From contig NZ_SHKI01000004.1 in assembly GCF_004217175.1 (NCBI RefSeq), positions 310,001 through 374,000 of the forward strand: 64,000 bases of DNA, in the 5' to 3' direction. Source of the DNA: Leucobacter luti (lineage in GTDB: Bacteria; Actinomycetota; Actinomycetes; Actinomycetales; Microbacteriaceae). The notes under the pieces are model-generated. The model saw only the letters and a list, made by a program, of their open reading frames with translations. It was not told where the DNA came from and ran no database searches. The stretch's first letter is position 1. Each line of letters opens with the position of its first letter. Below, piece by piece: positions 7,729 through 17,575 of this stretch. Position numbers and translations under genes: made by a program.

Positions 7729-9903
7729 ATGGCTGAACGGTCGTTCGTCAACGAGGTGAAACTTCTCCGCTCGGGTGCTGGCAGTGAGCTGCACGTCGAG
7801 GGGATTCTGGCGGTCACGAAGGCACTTCTCGAATCAGGGGTCGCCTACGTCGGCGGCTATCAGGGCGCCCCGATCTCCCACCTCATGGACGTGCTCGGAG
7901 ACGCGCACGACATCCTGGAAGAGCTCGACGTCTACTTCGAAAACTCCGCGTCCGAGGCAACCGCGGCCGCGATGCTGGCCGCGTCGGTGCACTACCCACT
8001 GCGCGGGGCGGTGACGTTCAAATCAACGGTCGGCCTCAACGTGGCCTCCGACGCGCTCGCAAACCTTGCCAGCGGCGGCGTGCAGGGCGGCGCGCTCGTA
8101 ATCCTCGGTGAGGACTACGGCGAGGGATCCAGCATCATGCAGGAGCGCTCGCACGCGTTTGCGATGAAGTCGCAGATGTGGCTCCTCGATCCGCGCCCAA
8201 ACATCACCGCGATCGTCAACACCGTCAAGCACGGCTTCGCCCTCTCCGAAGCGAGCAACACCCCCGTGATGCTCGACCTGCGGCTGCGCTCCTGCCACCT
8301 CCAGGGCTCGTTCGTGGCGGAGGACAACGTGCGTCCGCCGATGACGATCACCGACGCCGTCGAACACCCGCAGCGAGACCTCAGCCGCATCGTGCTGCCC
8401 CCGGCGAGCTTTTTGCACGAGCACGAGAAAGTGCACGCGCGCTGGCCGGCAGCCGTCGAGTACATCCGCGAGCACGGCCTCAACGAGTTCTTCGACGGCG
8501 ACACCGAGAACATCGGCATCATCGTGCAGGGCGGCCTCTACAACACGGTCAACCGCGCACTCGAGCTGCTCGGCAACTCGGACGTCTTTGGCAACACCCG
8601 CATTCCCATGTACGTGATGAACGTCACCTACCCCGTCATCGACGAGGAAGTGCTCGAGTTCTGCCGGGACAAGGACGCGGTACTGCTGTTCGAGGAAGGG
8701 CAGCCCGACTACATCGAGCAGAACCTGCACTCGATCCTGCGCAAGGCGGGCGTCGAGACGAAGCTGCACGGCAAAGACTTGCTCCCCATGGGCGGCGAGT
8801 ACACCACTCAGGTGGTCACGCAGGGCCTCACGAAGTTCCTTGAGCAGCACGCACCTGAGCTCCTGGAGACTCGGCCAGCGCTGCTGCTGCCGCCGGACAA
8901 CCCGGCGAGCCCGTTTGCGCCGCGCGTCGATGCGAAGCAGGTGCAGGCCCGCCCACCCGGGCTGTGCACCGGCTGCCCCGAGCGCCCCATCTTCTCGGCG
9001 ATGAAACTCGCCGAGAAAGAGACCGGCCAGGAGCACCACATCAGCATGGATATCGGCTGCCACCTGTTCGGCATCAACGAGCCGTTCAACCTCGGCGGCA
9101 CCACCATGGGGTACGGCCTCGGATCCGCCGGCGCCGCCGCCCTCAACTCGCGCGATGCCGACCGGTCCACGATCGGCGTGATGGGCGACGGCGGGTTCTG
9201 GCACAACGGCCTCACGAGCGGCATCGGCAACGCCGTCTTCAATAAGAACGACCAGGTCGTGGTCGTAGTCGACAACTCGTACGCCGCGGCGACGGGCGGC
9301 CAGGACCTGCTCTCGTCGTACGGGCAGGCCGAGACCGGGTCGCGCTCCTCGCGCAACCCGATCGAGCGTGCCGTGCGGGGCGTCGGGGTGAAGTGGGCAA
9401 AGACCATGACCCACACCTACGACGTGGCCAAGCTCAAGAAGATCTTCGTCGAGGCGTTCACCACGAAGACCGAAGGCCCCAAGGTGATCGTGGCCCAGAG
9501 CGAGTGCCAGCTCAACCGGCAGCGCCGGGTCAAGCCGCAGGCGCAACAGGACATCGCGGCCGGCAAGCGCGTGGTGCGGCAGCGCTTCGGTGTCGACGCC
9601 GAGACCTGCACTGGCGACCACGCGTGCATCCGCATCTCGGGCTGCCCCTCGCTCACGCTGAAGGAGAACCCCGACCCTATGCGCACCGACCCGGTCGCCA
9701 CCGTCACCGACACGTGCGTCGGCTGCGGCGTCTGCGGCGCGAACGCGCACGCGGCAGCCCTGTGCCCGTCGTTCTACCGCACCGACGTGGTGATCAACCC
9801 CAGCTGGCGCGACCGCGCCCTCGGCCGGGTTCGCTCCGCGTGGATCTCACTGCTGTCGAACCCCGTCGAGCGCCGCGCCAGCCAGTACGAGGTGGCCGCG
9901 TGA
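7729..9903 (+). CDS. iorA: Indolepyruvate ferredoxin oxidoreductase, alpha subunit
   Basis: This 724-residue protein oxidatively decarboxylates aryl-pyruvates to aryl-acetyl-CoA with ferredoxin as acceptor. The N-terminal pyruvate:ferredoxin oxidoreductase domain has YVGGYQGAPISHLMDVL and FENSASEATAAAMLAAS (about residues 35-85). The C-terminal half has the TPP domain: CTGCPERPIFSAMK (near 410), DIGCHLFG, and the Mg/TPP motif GDGGFWHNGLTSGIGNAVFNKN (near 485). Two terminal Fe-S binding segments follow, CTGDHACIRISGC and CVGCGVCGANAHAAALC (near 620-680). The start has AAAGGGC upstream. It overlaps iorB by GTGA, and together they act as a cytoplasmic heterodimer or higher oligomer. Length and motifs look intact. 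Confidence 0.92.
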   Translation: MAERSFVNEVKLLRSGAGSELHVEGILAVTKALLESGVAYVGGYQGAPISHLMDVLGDAHDILEELDVYFENSASEATAAAMLAASVHYPLRGAVTFKSTVGLNVASDALANLASGGVQGGALVILGEDYGEGSSIMQERSHAFAMKSQMWLLDPRPNITAIVNTVKHGFALSEASNTPVMLDLRLRSCHLQGSFVAEDNVRPPMTITDAVEHPQRDLSRIVLPPASFLHEHEKVHARWPAAVEYIREHGLNEFFDGDTENIGIIVQGGLYNTVNRALELLGNSDVFGNTRIPMYVMNVTYPVIDEEVLEFCRDKDAVLLFEEGQPDYIEQNLHSILRKAGVETKLHGKDLLPMGGEYTTQVVTQGLTKFLEQHAPELLETRPALLLPPDNPASPFAPRVDAKQVQARPPGLCTGCPERPIFSAMKLAEKETGQEHHISMDIGCHLFGINEPFNLGGTTMGYGLGSAGAAALNSRDADRSTIGVMGDGGFWHNGLTSGIGNAVFNKNDQVVVVVDNSYAAATGGQDLLSSYGQAETGSRSSRNPIERAVRGVGVKWAKTMTHTYDVAKLKKIFVEAFTTKTEGPKVIVAQSECQLNRQRRVKPQAQQDIAAGKRVVRQRFGVDAETCTGDHACIRISGCPSLTLKENPDPMRTDPVATVTDTCVGCGVCGANAHAAALCPSFYRTDVVINPSWRDRALGRVRSAWISLLSNPVERRASQYEVAA

Positions 9904-11567
9904 ACACATGGACCACCGGCCGCCGTCCCATCACCATCGCGATTCTCGCAATGGGCGGCGAGGGCGGCGGCGTGCTCGCCGACTGGATCGTGTCGCTGGG
10001 AGAAGACTCCGGCTTCATCACGCAGAGCACCTCGGTCGCGGGCGTCGCGCAGCGCACGGGCGCAACGGTCTACTACGTTGAGCTCTTCCCGCGCAGCGAC
10101 GCCGCCAAGACCGGCAGCGCACGCACCGAACCGGTGCTCAGCCTCTTCCCCACCCCCGGGGAGGTCGACGTGGTGATCGCGTCCGAGCTCATGGAGGCCG
10201 GCCGTGCACTGCAGCGCGGTTTCTGCACGCCGGACCGCACCACGCTCATCGCGTCTACGAACCGCGTCTTCGCCATTACCGAGAAGATCGCGCTCGGCGA
10301 TGGCCGCGTCGACGACGAGAGCCTCATCGAGTCGGCCCGGCTCGGCTCGAAGCGGCTCATCGCCACGGACTTCAGCGCGCTCGCTGCGCAGGCCGGCAGC
10401 GTGATCTCCTCCTCCCTGTTCGGTGCGCTCGCCGGCTCCGGCGCGCTGCCGATCCCCCGTGAACGCTTCGAGGAGTCACTCAAACGCTCGGGCAAGGCGG
10501 TCGAGCGCTCACTCAAGGCGTTCGGCCTCGGTTTCGAGGCGGCCGAGCAGGCTGCGGCGGAGGCCCTCGCTGCCGCAGAGGCTGCTGCAGCCCCGACGCC
10601 GCAGCCCACCGGTCTGGGGCCGGTGCGCGTCACGATCGGCCGGCGCCGGCCGCGTGACCCGGAGGAGGAGGCATCCGAGGCCGCCGAGCGGCGGCACGCC
10701 GAGCTTGCCACGAGCGACCCGCGCGCGCTCGTGGGGCCGAGGATCGCCGACCGCATGGATCGGGTCGCCGATTTCGCCGAGCCAGCGCGGTCGATGGTGG
10801 TGCACGGCTGTGTACGCACGGCGCTCTACCAGAGTGCCGACTACACCGACCTGTTTCTCAACCGGACAGCACGGGTGATCCCGTTCGACGCGGAGCGCGG
10901 GGCCGACGACCCGGCTGTGCTCAGCCTCGAGGTGGCGCGCCACACAGCGCTCTGGATGGCCTATCAAGACACGATCCACGTGGCGATGCAGAAGCTACGC
11001 AAGCGTCGCATGGAGGGGGTGCGTGTCGAGGCGAAGGCCGAGAGCGGGCAGCTCACCCAGATCCGCGAGTTTCTGCACCCGCAGGTCGACGAGATCACCG
11101 ACACGCTCCCCACGGGGCTCGGCCGGGCGCTGTCGCGCTCGAAGCTGTTCGAGAAGGTGGTCGGCAAGATCACCAGGGACGGCATGATCGTCAACACCAC
11201 GTCGGTGGTGGGGTCGAGCATGCTTCGATTCCTCGTCTCTCTGCGCCCCATGCGCCCGCGCTCGCTGCGCTACGGCAGGGAGCAGATCGCGATCGATGCG
11301 TGGCTCGACCTCATCGTCGAGACCGCGGCCACCGACTACGACCTCGCCTGCGAGATCGCGAAGAGTGCGCGCGTGCTCAAGGGCTACGGGCAGACGCACG
11401 CGCACGGCTCCGAGAGCTTTACGCGGCTCATGGCGGCGGTTCCCGAGCTCGCGCCGCGGGAGGACGCGGCGAAGGCGCTCGCCCGCCTCAGCAAGGCGGC
11501 GCTCGCCGACGAGGACGGGGCGGCGCTCGGGCGCGAGCTCCGCTCGATGCAGCTCACCGTCGCCTAG
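9900..11567 (+). CDS. iorB: Indolepyruvate ferredoxin oxidoreductase, beta subunit with DUF6537-like C-terminus
   Basis: This 555-residue protein starts at GTG 9900, inside the iorA stop (GTGA), and begins with ITIAILAMGGEGGGVLADWIV, the nucleotide-fold start of 2-oxoacid:acceptor oxidoreductase gamma-type domains. STSVAGVAQRTGATVYYVE is the matching conserved loop. The first 210 residues make up that domain. The remaining 300 residues are an alpha-helical extension with LFEKVVGKITRDGMIVNTTSVVG and RPMRPRSLRYGREQ, resembling the C-terminal domain found in the long IorB form (DUF6537 as I recall). It completes the enzyme with IorA. An Ala/Pro-rich linker, AAAEALAAAEAAAAPTPQPT, joins the domains. 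Confidence 0.88.
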   Translation: MNTWTTGRRPITIAILAMGGEGGGVLADWIVSLGEDSGFITQSTSVAGVAQRTGATVYYVELFPRSDAAKTGSARTEPVLSLFPTPGEVDVVIASELMEAGRALQRGFCTPDRTTLIASTNRVFAITEKIALGDGRVDDESLIESARLGSKRLIATDFSALAAQAGSVISSSLFGALAGSGALPIPRERFEESLKRSGKAVERSLKAFGLGFEAAEQAAAEALAAAEAAAAPTPQPTGLGPVRVTIGRRRPRDPEEEASEAAERRHAELATSDPRALVGPRIADRMDRVADFAEPARSMVVHGCVRTALYQSADYTDLFLNRTARVIPFDAERGADDPAVLSLEVARHTALWMAYQDTIHVAMQKLRKRRMEGVRVEAKAESGQLTQIREFLHPQVDEITDTLPTGLGRALSRSKLFEKVVGKITRDGMIVNTTSVVGSSMLRFLVSLRPMRPRSLRYGREQIAIDAWLDLIVETAATDYDLACEIAKSARVLKGYGQTHAHGSESFTRLMAAVPELAPREDAAKALARLSKAALADEDGAALGRELRSMQLTVA

Positions 11568-11685
11568 CGGTGTGCAGGTGAGGGCGCGGGCGCGCGTGCC
11601 TCGCGCGCTCGCGCGGGGCACGCGCGCCCGGGTCTGCCCGCGCCCGGGGTTGCCCGCGCGCTCGTGCCCCGGACGAACACGGTCC

Positions 11686-11742
11686 CGAGTGGAGCCAAAA
11701 GCGCCCTTCGCGATTCGCGAAGGGCGCTTTTAGCGACACTCG
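11686..11742. repeat. 57-bp palindromic intergenic element, copy 1 (bidirectional terminator candidate)
   Basis: The inner part is an exact 17-bp inverted repeat around one central T: AAAAGCGCCCTTCGCGA, T, TCGCGAAGGGCGCTTTT. Eleven-base flanks (CGAGTGGAGCC and AGCGACACTCG) extend the pairing to 25 of 28 positions. The stem has an A run before and a T run after it, so it would terminate both strands. It sits between the convergent iorB and deoC genes. The 57-base length and the CGAGTG...CACTCG ends recur at 19876 and 27056. Confidence 0.9.
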
Positions 11743-11839
11743 GGGCAGCCAGGCGCGGGCTACGCAGCGCGGGCTATGCAGCGCGGCGGCGCAGCGCGAG
11801 CCACGCGGCGCGAGTGCCGAGCACGCGAGCCCCTCAGCC

Positions 11840-12517
11840 TCAGTAGGTGTCCTGCGAGGTCCCGCCGCTCAGCACCGTGCGGCTCGACGAGATTCCAAGC
11901 CGGCTCGCGCCGGCGCGCAGCATCGCCTCGGCACCGGCGCGGTCACGGATCCCGCCCGAGGCCTTGATCGCCACGCGGTCGCCGACTGCGCGCTTCATTA
12001 CCTCGACGGCGTGCACACTCGCGCCTCCGGCCGGGTGGAACCCGGTCGACGTCTTCACGAAGTCCGCGCCGGCCGACTCAGCGGCGCGGCACACCGCGGT
12101 GATCGTGTCGTCATCGAGCGCCGCCGATTCGATAATCACCTTCAGCACGGTCGGCGCCGGCACAGCTGCACGCACCGCACTGATGTCGGCCTCGACCGCG
12201 TCGAAGCGGCCGTCGAGCGCCGCACCGATATCGATCACCATGTCGATCTCGTCTGCGCCCTGCGACACCGCGAGCGCTGCCTCGGCAGCTTTGACATCTG
12301 AGTGGTGCTTGCCGCTCGGGAACCCGCACACGACGGTCACCTTGAGCGTGCTCCCCTCGGGCAGCGCAAGCGGCAGCGCCGACGGCGACACGCACACGCT
12401 GTAGGTGCCGAGCGCGGCCGCCTCGGCGACCGTCTGCTCGATGTCAGCGCGCCGCCCCTCGGGCTTCAGGAATGTGTGGTCGATCGCGCGAGCAAGATCG
12501 GTGAGTTCAACAGTCAT
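11840..12517 (-). CDS. deoC: Deoxyribose-phosphate aldolase
   Basis: This 225-residue class I aldolase has the diagnostic motifs [11 protein letters not shown] (start), [22 protein letters not shown], the Schiff-base lysine in [17 protein letters not shown] and the second lysine in IKASGGIRD. It cleaves 2-deoxyribose 5-phosphate to glyceraldehyde 3-phosphate and acetaldehyde, or the reverse. ACAAGGAGAAGAACCG precedes the ATG at 12517. It is the last gene of a seven-gene sugar operon, 25 bases after the permease gene. This placement, beside a kinase and a dehydrogenase rather than nucleoside genes, suggests it cleaves a deoxysugar phosphate made by the operon (inference). Confidence 0.93.
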   Translation of the reverse strand: MTVELTDLARAIDHTFLKPEGRRADIEQTVAEAAALGTYSVCVSPSALPLALPEGSTLKVTVVCGFPSGKHHSDVKAAEAALAVSQGADEIDMVIDIGAALDGRFDAVEADISAVRAAVPAPTVLKVIIESAALDDDTITAVCRAAESAGADFVKTSTGFHPAGGASVHAVEVMKRAVGDRVAIKASGGIRDRAGAEAMLRAGASRLGISSSRTVLSGGTSQDTY

Positions 12518-12542
12518 CGGTTCTTCTCCTTGTGGTGGTGGG

Positions 12543-13559
12543 TCAGCGAGCGGCGGCCTGGGCGCGCGCGTCCAAGACCTTGTTCAAAATCAGTGCGAGC
12601 ACCAGGATCAGGCCGGTCGCGATCATCTGCACGAACGATCCGATCCCCATGAGGTTGAAGAGGTTCTTCAGCACTGAGAGCAGTAGTACGGCGACGAAGG
12701 TGCCGCCAACACTGCCGCGGCCCCCGAACAGACTCGTGCCGCCGAGCACCACGGCCGCGATCGCGTCGAGCTCCGCCCCCTGGAATGCCGTGGGCTGGCC
12801 GATGGTGAGGCGGCTCGTGAGGAGTACACCGGCGAGCGCAGCCGTGAGGCCCGAGAACCCGAACACGGCTGTCTTCACCCAGTTCACGGGGACACCTGAC
12901 AGGCGCGCGGCCTCCTCGTTACTACCGACCGCGTAGATGTACTCACCGAAGGTCGTATAGCGCAGGATCAGCGCCGTGCCGATCGTCACCGCGATGAAGA
13001 CGAGCCCCGTGAGCGGAAGCACCCCCAGGTAACCACCGCCGATGATGGTGAAGGCGTCGGGGAGCCCGGACCCGGCCGGACGGCCGTCGGTGAGCGTATA
13101 CGCCCACCCCCGCACCGCGGTAAGGCCGGCGAGCGTGACTATGAACGCCGGCAGGCGGATCCACGCCGAGACCGCCCCCATCAGCAGGCCGATACCGATT
13201 CCCGCGGCAAGCGAAATGAAGATCGCGAGCGCGATCGGGAGCTTTCCGTCGAGCAAGATCGCGACGAGCATGCCGCTGAGCGCCGCCGTCGAGCCGACCG
13301 CGAGGTCGATCCCGCTGGTGAGGATCACGAGCGTCATCCCGATAGCAATGATGCCGGTGAGGCTCGACTGCTGCAGCAGATTCGAGATGTTCCGCACCGT
13401 CAAGAAGTCGGGGCTGAGCAGCGCGGCAATCGCGCAGATCACCACGAAGACGATGAGCAGGTTCCCCTTGATCAGCCACCCGGAGCTCCGCTGCTTCCAG
13501 GTCCGACGGGCCTCAGCGTCCGTCTGCACCGGCTTCGGTGCGGTCTGCAATGCGTTCAT
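12543..13559 (-). CDS. Ribose/sugar-type ABC transporter permease, RbsC family
   Basis: This 338-residue membrane protein has the RbsC/BPD_transp_2 pattern: an N-terminal cytoplasmic segment, then about ten hydrophobic helices, with SDGTDLAVGS-like [14 protein letters not shown] near residue 85 and [20 protein letters not shown] near 270. It forms the membrane channel for the sugar importer, presumably as a homodimer, since no second permease gene is present. Its ATG overlaps the stop of the upstream ATPase gene (ATGA). The binding protein and the duplicated ATPase are in the same operon. Confidence 0.92.
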   Translation of the reverse strand: MNALQTAPKPVQTDAEARRTWKQRSSGWLIKGNLLIVFVVICAIAALLSPDFLTVRNISNLLQQSSLTGIIAIGMTLVILTSGIDLAVGSTAALSGMLVAILLDGKLPIALAIFISLAAGIGIGLLMGAVSAWIRLPAFIVTLAGLTAVRGWAYTLTDGRPAGSGLPDAFTIIGGGYLGVLPLTGLVFIAVTIGTALILRYTTFGEYIYAVGSNEEAARLSGVPVNWVKTAVFGFSGLTAALAGVLLTSRLTIGQPTAFQGAELDAIAAVVLGGTSLFGGRGSVGGTFVAVLLLSVLKNLFNLMGIGSFVQMIATGLILVLALILNKVLDARAQAAAR

Positions 13560-15085
13560 GATGCCTTTCCGCTGATAATCGCGTGACTAATCGTTTCTTC
13601 GCTGTCGACGAGCGGGTCAAATTCCCCGATGTTGCGGCCCTCGTGCAGCACGGCGATGCGGTCCGCGTTCGCCATGAGCTCGCCCAGCTCGCTCGACGCC
13701 ACGAGCACCGCGGCGCCCCGGTCGGCGAGAGCACGCACTTGCCGGTAGAGATCCGCCTTCGCCCCGATATCGAGGCCGCGCGTTGGCTCGTCGAGCAGCA
13801 ACACCCTGGTGTCACGCGCCAGCCACTTCGCGAGCACCACCTTTTGCTGGTTGCCGCCGGACAGCAGCCCGACCGCCTGCGCGCCGTCGGAGTATTTCAC
13901 GGCGAGATCGCGCAGGATCGGTGCGGTCAGCGCGGTAGAGCGCTCGCGCGGTCGCAGCCAGCTGGAGCCGCGCAGCGCTGCGAGACCGGCGTTGCGCGCG
14001 ACGGAGAGTCCGAGCAGGAGTCCCTCGGTCTTGCGACTCTCCGGCACCAGCCCGAAGTGGTAGCGGATCGCGTCCTTCACGGAGCGGATCGACGCAGCCT
14101 CGCCGAACACGCGCACGCGACGCGTCGCTGGACGGGCCCCAAACAGTGCGGAGAGCAGCGTGGTGCGCCCGGCGCCGCCCAGCCCCGCGAGGCCGACAAT
14201 CTCCCCGGCGCGCACCGAAAGGTCTCGAATGTCGATCAGGCCGGGAATCGACACCTCGTCGATGCAGAGCGCCACCTCGTCGGAGAACTCGCGCCGGGCG
14301 CGGTGCTCGGTCAGTTCGGCCTTCTTGTCGCCGATCATGTCGGAGATCCACCGGTCGGCGTCAGTGCTCGCAACGGGGTAGCGCGCCGCACCAACACCGT
14401 CGCGCAGCACCGTGATCCGCGTCCCGATCGCACGGATCTCGTCGAGTCGGTGCGAGATGTAGATCACCGCCCGCCCCTCGCTCGTAAGGCGCCGGATCAC
14501 GCCGAACACGTTCTCAACGTCGGCCTCACCGAGCGTCGCCGTCGGCTCGTCCATCACGATGATGCGCGCGTCGGTCGTGAGCGCACGCGCGATCGCGGTC
14601 AGCTGCTGATCGGCGATTGCGAGGTCGCCGACGCGGGCGTCCGGCGAGAACATCGCCCCAACTCGGTCGAGCGCGTCCTGCGCGAGTCGGCGCCGCTCGC
14701 CGCGCTTGACGATCCCGCCCCGCGCGGGGGTGTGCCCGAGGAAGAGGTTCTGCGCGACCGTGAGGTCGGGGAATAGGTCGAGCTCCTGGTAGATCACCGA
14801 GATACCAGCAGCGATTCCGTCGAGGGGTCGCTGCAGCACCACCGGCTCGCCAGCGATCTCGATCGTTCCCTCATCGGGCACGTAGGAGCCGGCGAGGATC
14901 TTCATCAGTGTCGACTTCCCCGCGCCATTCTCGCCAAGGAGACAGTGGACCTCCCCGCCGTGCACGTCGAGGTCGACCGACTTGAGCGCAATGGTTCCGG
15001 GGAACCCCTTGCGGATGCCGCGCATGCGCAACAGCGGGACCGCGTCGTCTCCTGCGACGGCGTCGGTCGTGAGTGAGTTGGTCAC
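13556..15085 (-). CDS. Sugar ABC transporter ATP-binding protein with two ATPase domains, RbsA family
   Basis: This 509-residue protein has two ABC domains in tandem, as in RbsA/MglA. The first is complete: Walker A GENGAGKST, signature-like LAIADQQLTAIARAL and Walker B IIVMDEPTATLGE. In the second, Walker A is degenerate (GLGGAGRTT), while LLSGGNQQKVVLAKWL and LLLDEPTRGLD are intact, which is normal for the family. I chose GTG 15085 because AAGGAG precedes it and the domain begins soon after; it overlaps the regulator stop. It powers uptake of the operon's sugar. Confidence 0.92.
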   Translation of the reverse strand: MTNSLTTDAVAGDDAVPLLRMRGIRKGFPGTIALKSVDLDVHGGEVHCLLGENGAGKSTLMKILAGSYVPDEGTIEIAGEPVVLQRPLDGIAAGISVIYQELDLFPDLTVAQNLFLGHTPARGGIVKRGERRRLAQDALDRVGAMFSPDARVGDLAIADQQLTAIARALTTDARIIVMDEPTATLGEADVENVFGVIRRLTSEGRAVIYISHRLDEIRAIGTRITVLRDGVGAARYPVASTDADRWISDMIGDKKAELTEHRARREFSDEVALCIDEVSIPGLIDIRDLSVRAGEIVGLAGLGGAGRTTLLSALFGARPATRRVRVFGEAASIRSVKDAIRYHFGLVPESRKTEGLLLGLSVARNAGLAALRGSSWLRPRERSTALTAPILRDLAVKYSDGAQAVGLLSGGNQQKVVLAKWLARDTRVLLLDEPTRGLDIGAKADLYRQVRALADRGAAVLVASSELGELMANADRIAVLHEGRNIGEFDPLVDSEETISHAIISGKAS

Positions 15086-16029
15086 GGGGTGTGCTCCTTC
15101 AACAGATTCTTCGCGCAGTCCTCGTCGGTGACGAGCACCGAGCAGGTGCCGCTGCGCACCACGGCGCGACAGACGGGCCACTTTGCGCGGCCGGAGATCA
15201 CCGCGATCGCCGTGTCGGCGGCCCGCAAATCGGCGATGGTGAGGCCAAGGGTGCGCTCGTTGAGTGACGGGTCGACGATGTTGCCGTCCGCGTCGATGTA
15301 CCGGCCCAGCACGTCGCCAACGGCGCCGAGCTCGGACAGTCGGGTGATGTCGGCGGGGTCGAGGTACCCGCTACTCACGAGCACGGAGTCTCCGCCGACC
15401 GCGCCGGCACTGAACACGTAGGCCGAGGCCTCGCGCGCGGCCTCGAGAATCGATGCGACCGCGCGATCGCCCTCGATCGCTTCGCGGGTGCTGGCTTGCT
15501 CAAGGATCGCCGGGCTCGGCAGCAGCGTTACCGTGCCGCCGCCCTTCTGCGCGATTGCGGTCGCGGTGGACGAGGCCATGCCCGCACGACGGTTCACGGT
15601 CACACCGCCGTTGATCTGAATCACTTCGATCCCGCTGGTCCAGCCATCGGGCAGGTCGGCGGCGATCTGCTGCAGGGTACGTCCCCAGCTAATGCCGAGG
15701 CTGCGCGGTACCGGGCGCAGCGTCGCGAGATACTCCGCCGCGGCGACCGTGGTGCGCTGAAATGACTCGCGCTCGCTCGCGGCCTGTGGCACAACGATTG
15801 CGTCGCGCAGCCCGAACACGTTGCGCAGTTCACGCTCAAGCGGCAGCCGCCTGGCGCGCGGGTGAATCACCTCGATCTGCACGTAGCCGCGATCCTTCGC
15901 GTAGCTGAGGAGCCGTCCCACCTTCCATCGGTTGATCCCGAGAATCGAGGCGATTTCCGCCTGGTTCTTGTCATCCTGGTAGTACAGCTCCGCGGCACGT
16001 ACCGAGAGCGTATCGTCGTCCTGCTTCAT
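15082..16029 (-). CDS. SorC-family sugar-sensing transcriptional regulator
   Basis: This 315-residue regulator has an N-terminal HTH (LYYQDDKNQAEIASILGINRWKVGRLLSYAKDRGYVQIEV, residues about 15-55) and a C-terminal sugar-phosphate isomerase-like sensor domain with LGISWGRTLQQIA and NGGVTVNRRAGMASS, typical of SorC/DeoR(Bs)/LsrR proteins. These usually sense a phosphorylated intermediate. The gene lies inside the operon between kinase and transporter genes, with ATGA overlaps at both ends, implying autoregulation. The TGAGC half-sites at 19744-19815 upstream of the first operon gene are its candidate operators. Confidence 0.9.
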   Translation of the reverse strand: MKQDDDTLSVRAAELYYQDDKNQAEIASILGINRWKVGRLLSYAKDRGYVQIEVIHPRARRLPLERELRNVFGLRDAIVVPQAASERESFQRTTVAAAEYLATLRPVPRSLGISWGRTLQQIAADLPDGWTSGIEVIQINGGVTVNRRAGMASSTATAIAQKGGGTVTLLPSPAILEQASTREAIEGDRAVASILEAAREASAYVFSAGAVGGDSVLVSSGYLDPADITRLSELGAVGDVLGRYIDADGNIVDPSLNERTLGLTIADLRAADTAIAVISGRAKWPVCRAVVRSGTCSVLVTDEDCAKNLLKEHTP

Positions 16030-17552
16030 GCCGGGACCGCCGCTCGACGCTCGGTGGCCGCGGTGGCCGCGGCCAGACGATGGTGTGTGTCCGTGAGCAC
16101 CGCAGTCGTCTCGCGGTACGTCTCGTAGCCAGCGTCGAGCGCCGCAGCGGCGACCGGATCCGGCTCGACCACCCGACACTCGGGTGTGAAGCGCGCGGCG
16201 ACCTCCGCCAGCGGCTCCCCGCTGGTCGCGGCCACGCCGAGCGCAGCGAGCGCGCGCGTAGTGAGGTTCTCCCCCGCAACAAGCTGCACCGGCCGGCCGA
16301 GCACGTCGGCGGTCGTCTGCAGCCAGAGCGGGTTGTGACGGATCCCCCCTGAGACGAACGTGTCGGTGGTGTCAACCCCCACTGCTTCGAAGGACTCGAG
16401 CACCTGCCGCGTTCCGTACGCCACCGACTCGACGGTCGCGCGGTACAGGTGCTCCGGCGTGGTGCCGAGCGTGAGGCCCAGCACAGCGCCGCGCAGCTTC
16501 GGGTCGCGCAGCGGCGTCCGGTTGCCCATGAAGTGATCGAGCACAATCAGGCCGTGCCCGGCGGCCGGCACCTCAAGCGCACGCTCGACCAGGTCACCGA
16601 TGCGGTTGCGCGTGACGCCGAGCACGCGCTCTGAGAGCCAAGACAGCGCGGCACCGGCCGAGATTTGGCCGCCCTCGATCAGCCAGCGGTCCTCGCGGAG
16701 CGCTCCGGGGTACGGACCCCAGATCGTCGGGGCGAACACCGGATCCGTGAGCTCCGCGATAAATGCGTTCGAGGTCCCCGCGACGATCGCGACGGGGTTG
16801 GCGCTCTGCCCCCAGAGCGCCACGAGCGTGAGGTGCGCGTCGATCCCGCCGGTGACCACGGCGGCGCCGGGCGCGACACCCAGCTGTGCAGCCGCGGCGG
16901 CAGTCAGCTCGCCCGCGATCGCGCCCACCGGCAGAATCTCCTGTGGCAGCTTCTCCGACAGTCCCGGCACGCCGAGCTCGCGGTAGAGCTCCTCCGGCAG
17001 CCCGCCTTTGCGGTAGTCGTAGTTCCACTTGCACGTCGCGTTCATCCGCGATCCCACCCACGCGCCGCTCAGCTTGAACGTGAGGTAATCGACCGACTCG
17101 GCGATGCGGTGCGCCGCCGCGTAGGTCTCCGGCTCGTTGCGCGCGAGCCACATCGCCTTCGGCACCAGCCACTCGGCGCTGTCCGAACCACCTGAAAACC
17201 GGAGCGCCGGGTGGTCGAGTCGAGCGGTCTCCGCCGCCTCCTGCGCGGCCCGCCCGTCCATCCAGAGCAGCGCCGGGCGAAGCGGTTCCCCGGCAGCGTC
17301 GACCACCACGACGGACGACGCCGTCGTCGCGACGCTGACGGCCGCGACGCGGTCAACGCCCGCCTCGCTCAGCGCGGTCCGTGAGGCTTGCACCGCGGCG
17401 CGCCACCAGTCGGTGGGATGCTGCTCGGCCCAGCCGGGCGCCGGGTAGCTGGTCAGGTAGGTGGCTGAGGCGTCGGCAAGCCGTGCCCCGGAGGCGTCGA
17501 ACACGCCAGCCCGGGCCCCCTCGGTGCCGATATCGATTGCGAGTGAGAACAT
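16026..17552 (-). CDS. FGGY-family carbohydrate kinase, ribulokinase/xylulokinase-like
   Basis: This 508-residue kinase begins MFSLAIDIGTEGARAGVFD (phosphate-1 motif of the actin-like ATPase fold), has LLWMDGRAAQEAAE near residue 95, NATCKWNYDYRKGG near 175, the catalytic-base region VTGGIDAHLTLVALWG near 265 and GQISAGAALSWLSER near 325, and ends in the FGGY C-terminal domain. It phosphorylates a sugar or polyol at a terminal hydroxyl with ATP. The N-A-T-C-K-W-N-Y-D segment is more like ribulokinase-type members than glycerol kinase, but the substrate cannot be read from sequence. It overlaps the regulator gene by ATGA. Confidence 0.9.
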   Translation of the reverse strand: MFSLAIDIGTEGARAGVFDASGARLADASATYLTSYPAPGWAEQHPTDWWRAAVQASRTALSEAGVDRVAAVSVATTASSVVVVDAAGEPLRPALLWMDGRAAQEAAETARLDHPALRFSGGSDSAEWLVPKAMWLARNEPETYAAAHRIAESVDYLTFKLSGAWVGSRMNATCKWNYDYRKGGLPEELYRELGVPGLSEKLPQEILPVGAIAGELTAAAAAQLGVAPGAAVVTGGIDAHLTLVALWGQSANPVAIVAGTSNAFIAELTDPVFAPTIWGPYPGALREDRWLIEGGQISAGAALSWLSERVLGVTRNRIGDLVERALEVPAAGHGLIVLDHFMGNRTPLRDPKLRGAVLGLTLGTTPEHLYRATVESVAYGTRQVLESFEAVGVDTTDTFVSGGIRHNPLWLQTTADVLGRPVQLVAGENLTTRALAALGVAATSGEPLAEVAARFTPECRVVEPDPVAAAALDAGYETYRETTAVLTDTHHRLAAATAATERRAAVPA

Positions 17553-17575
17553 GCTCCCATTCTTCCTTCGCGGTG

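Noticed and set aside
9900..11567. Frameshifted fusion of iorA and iorB
   Set aside because: The GTGA overlap with complete domains on either side is an ordinary translational coupling, not a disrupted single gene.
16026..17552. Assignment as xylulokinase xylB
   Set aside because: No xylose isomerase is present and internal motifs are closer to ribulokinase-type members; the substrate is left open.
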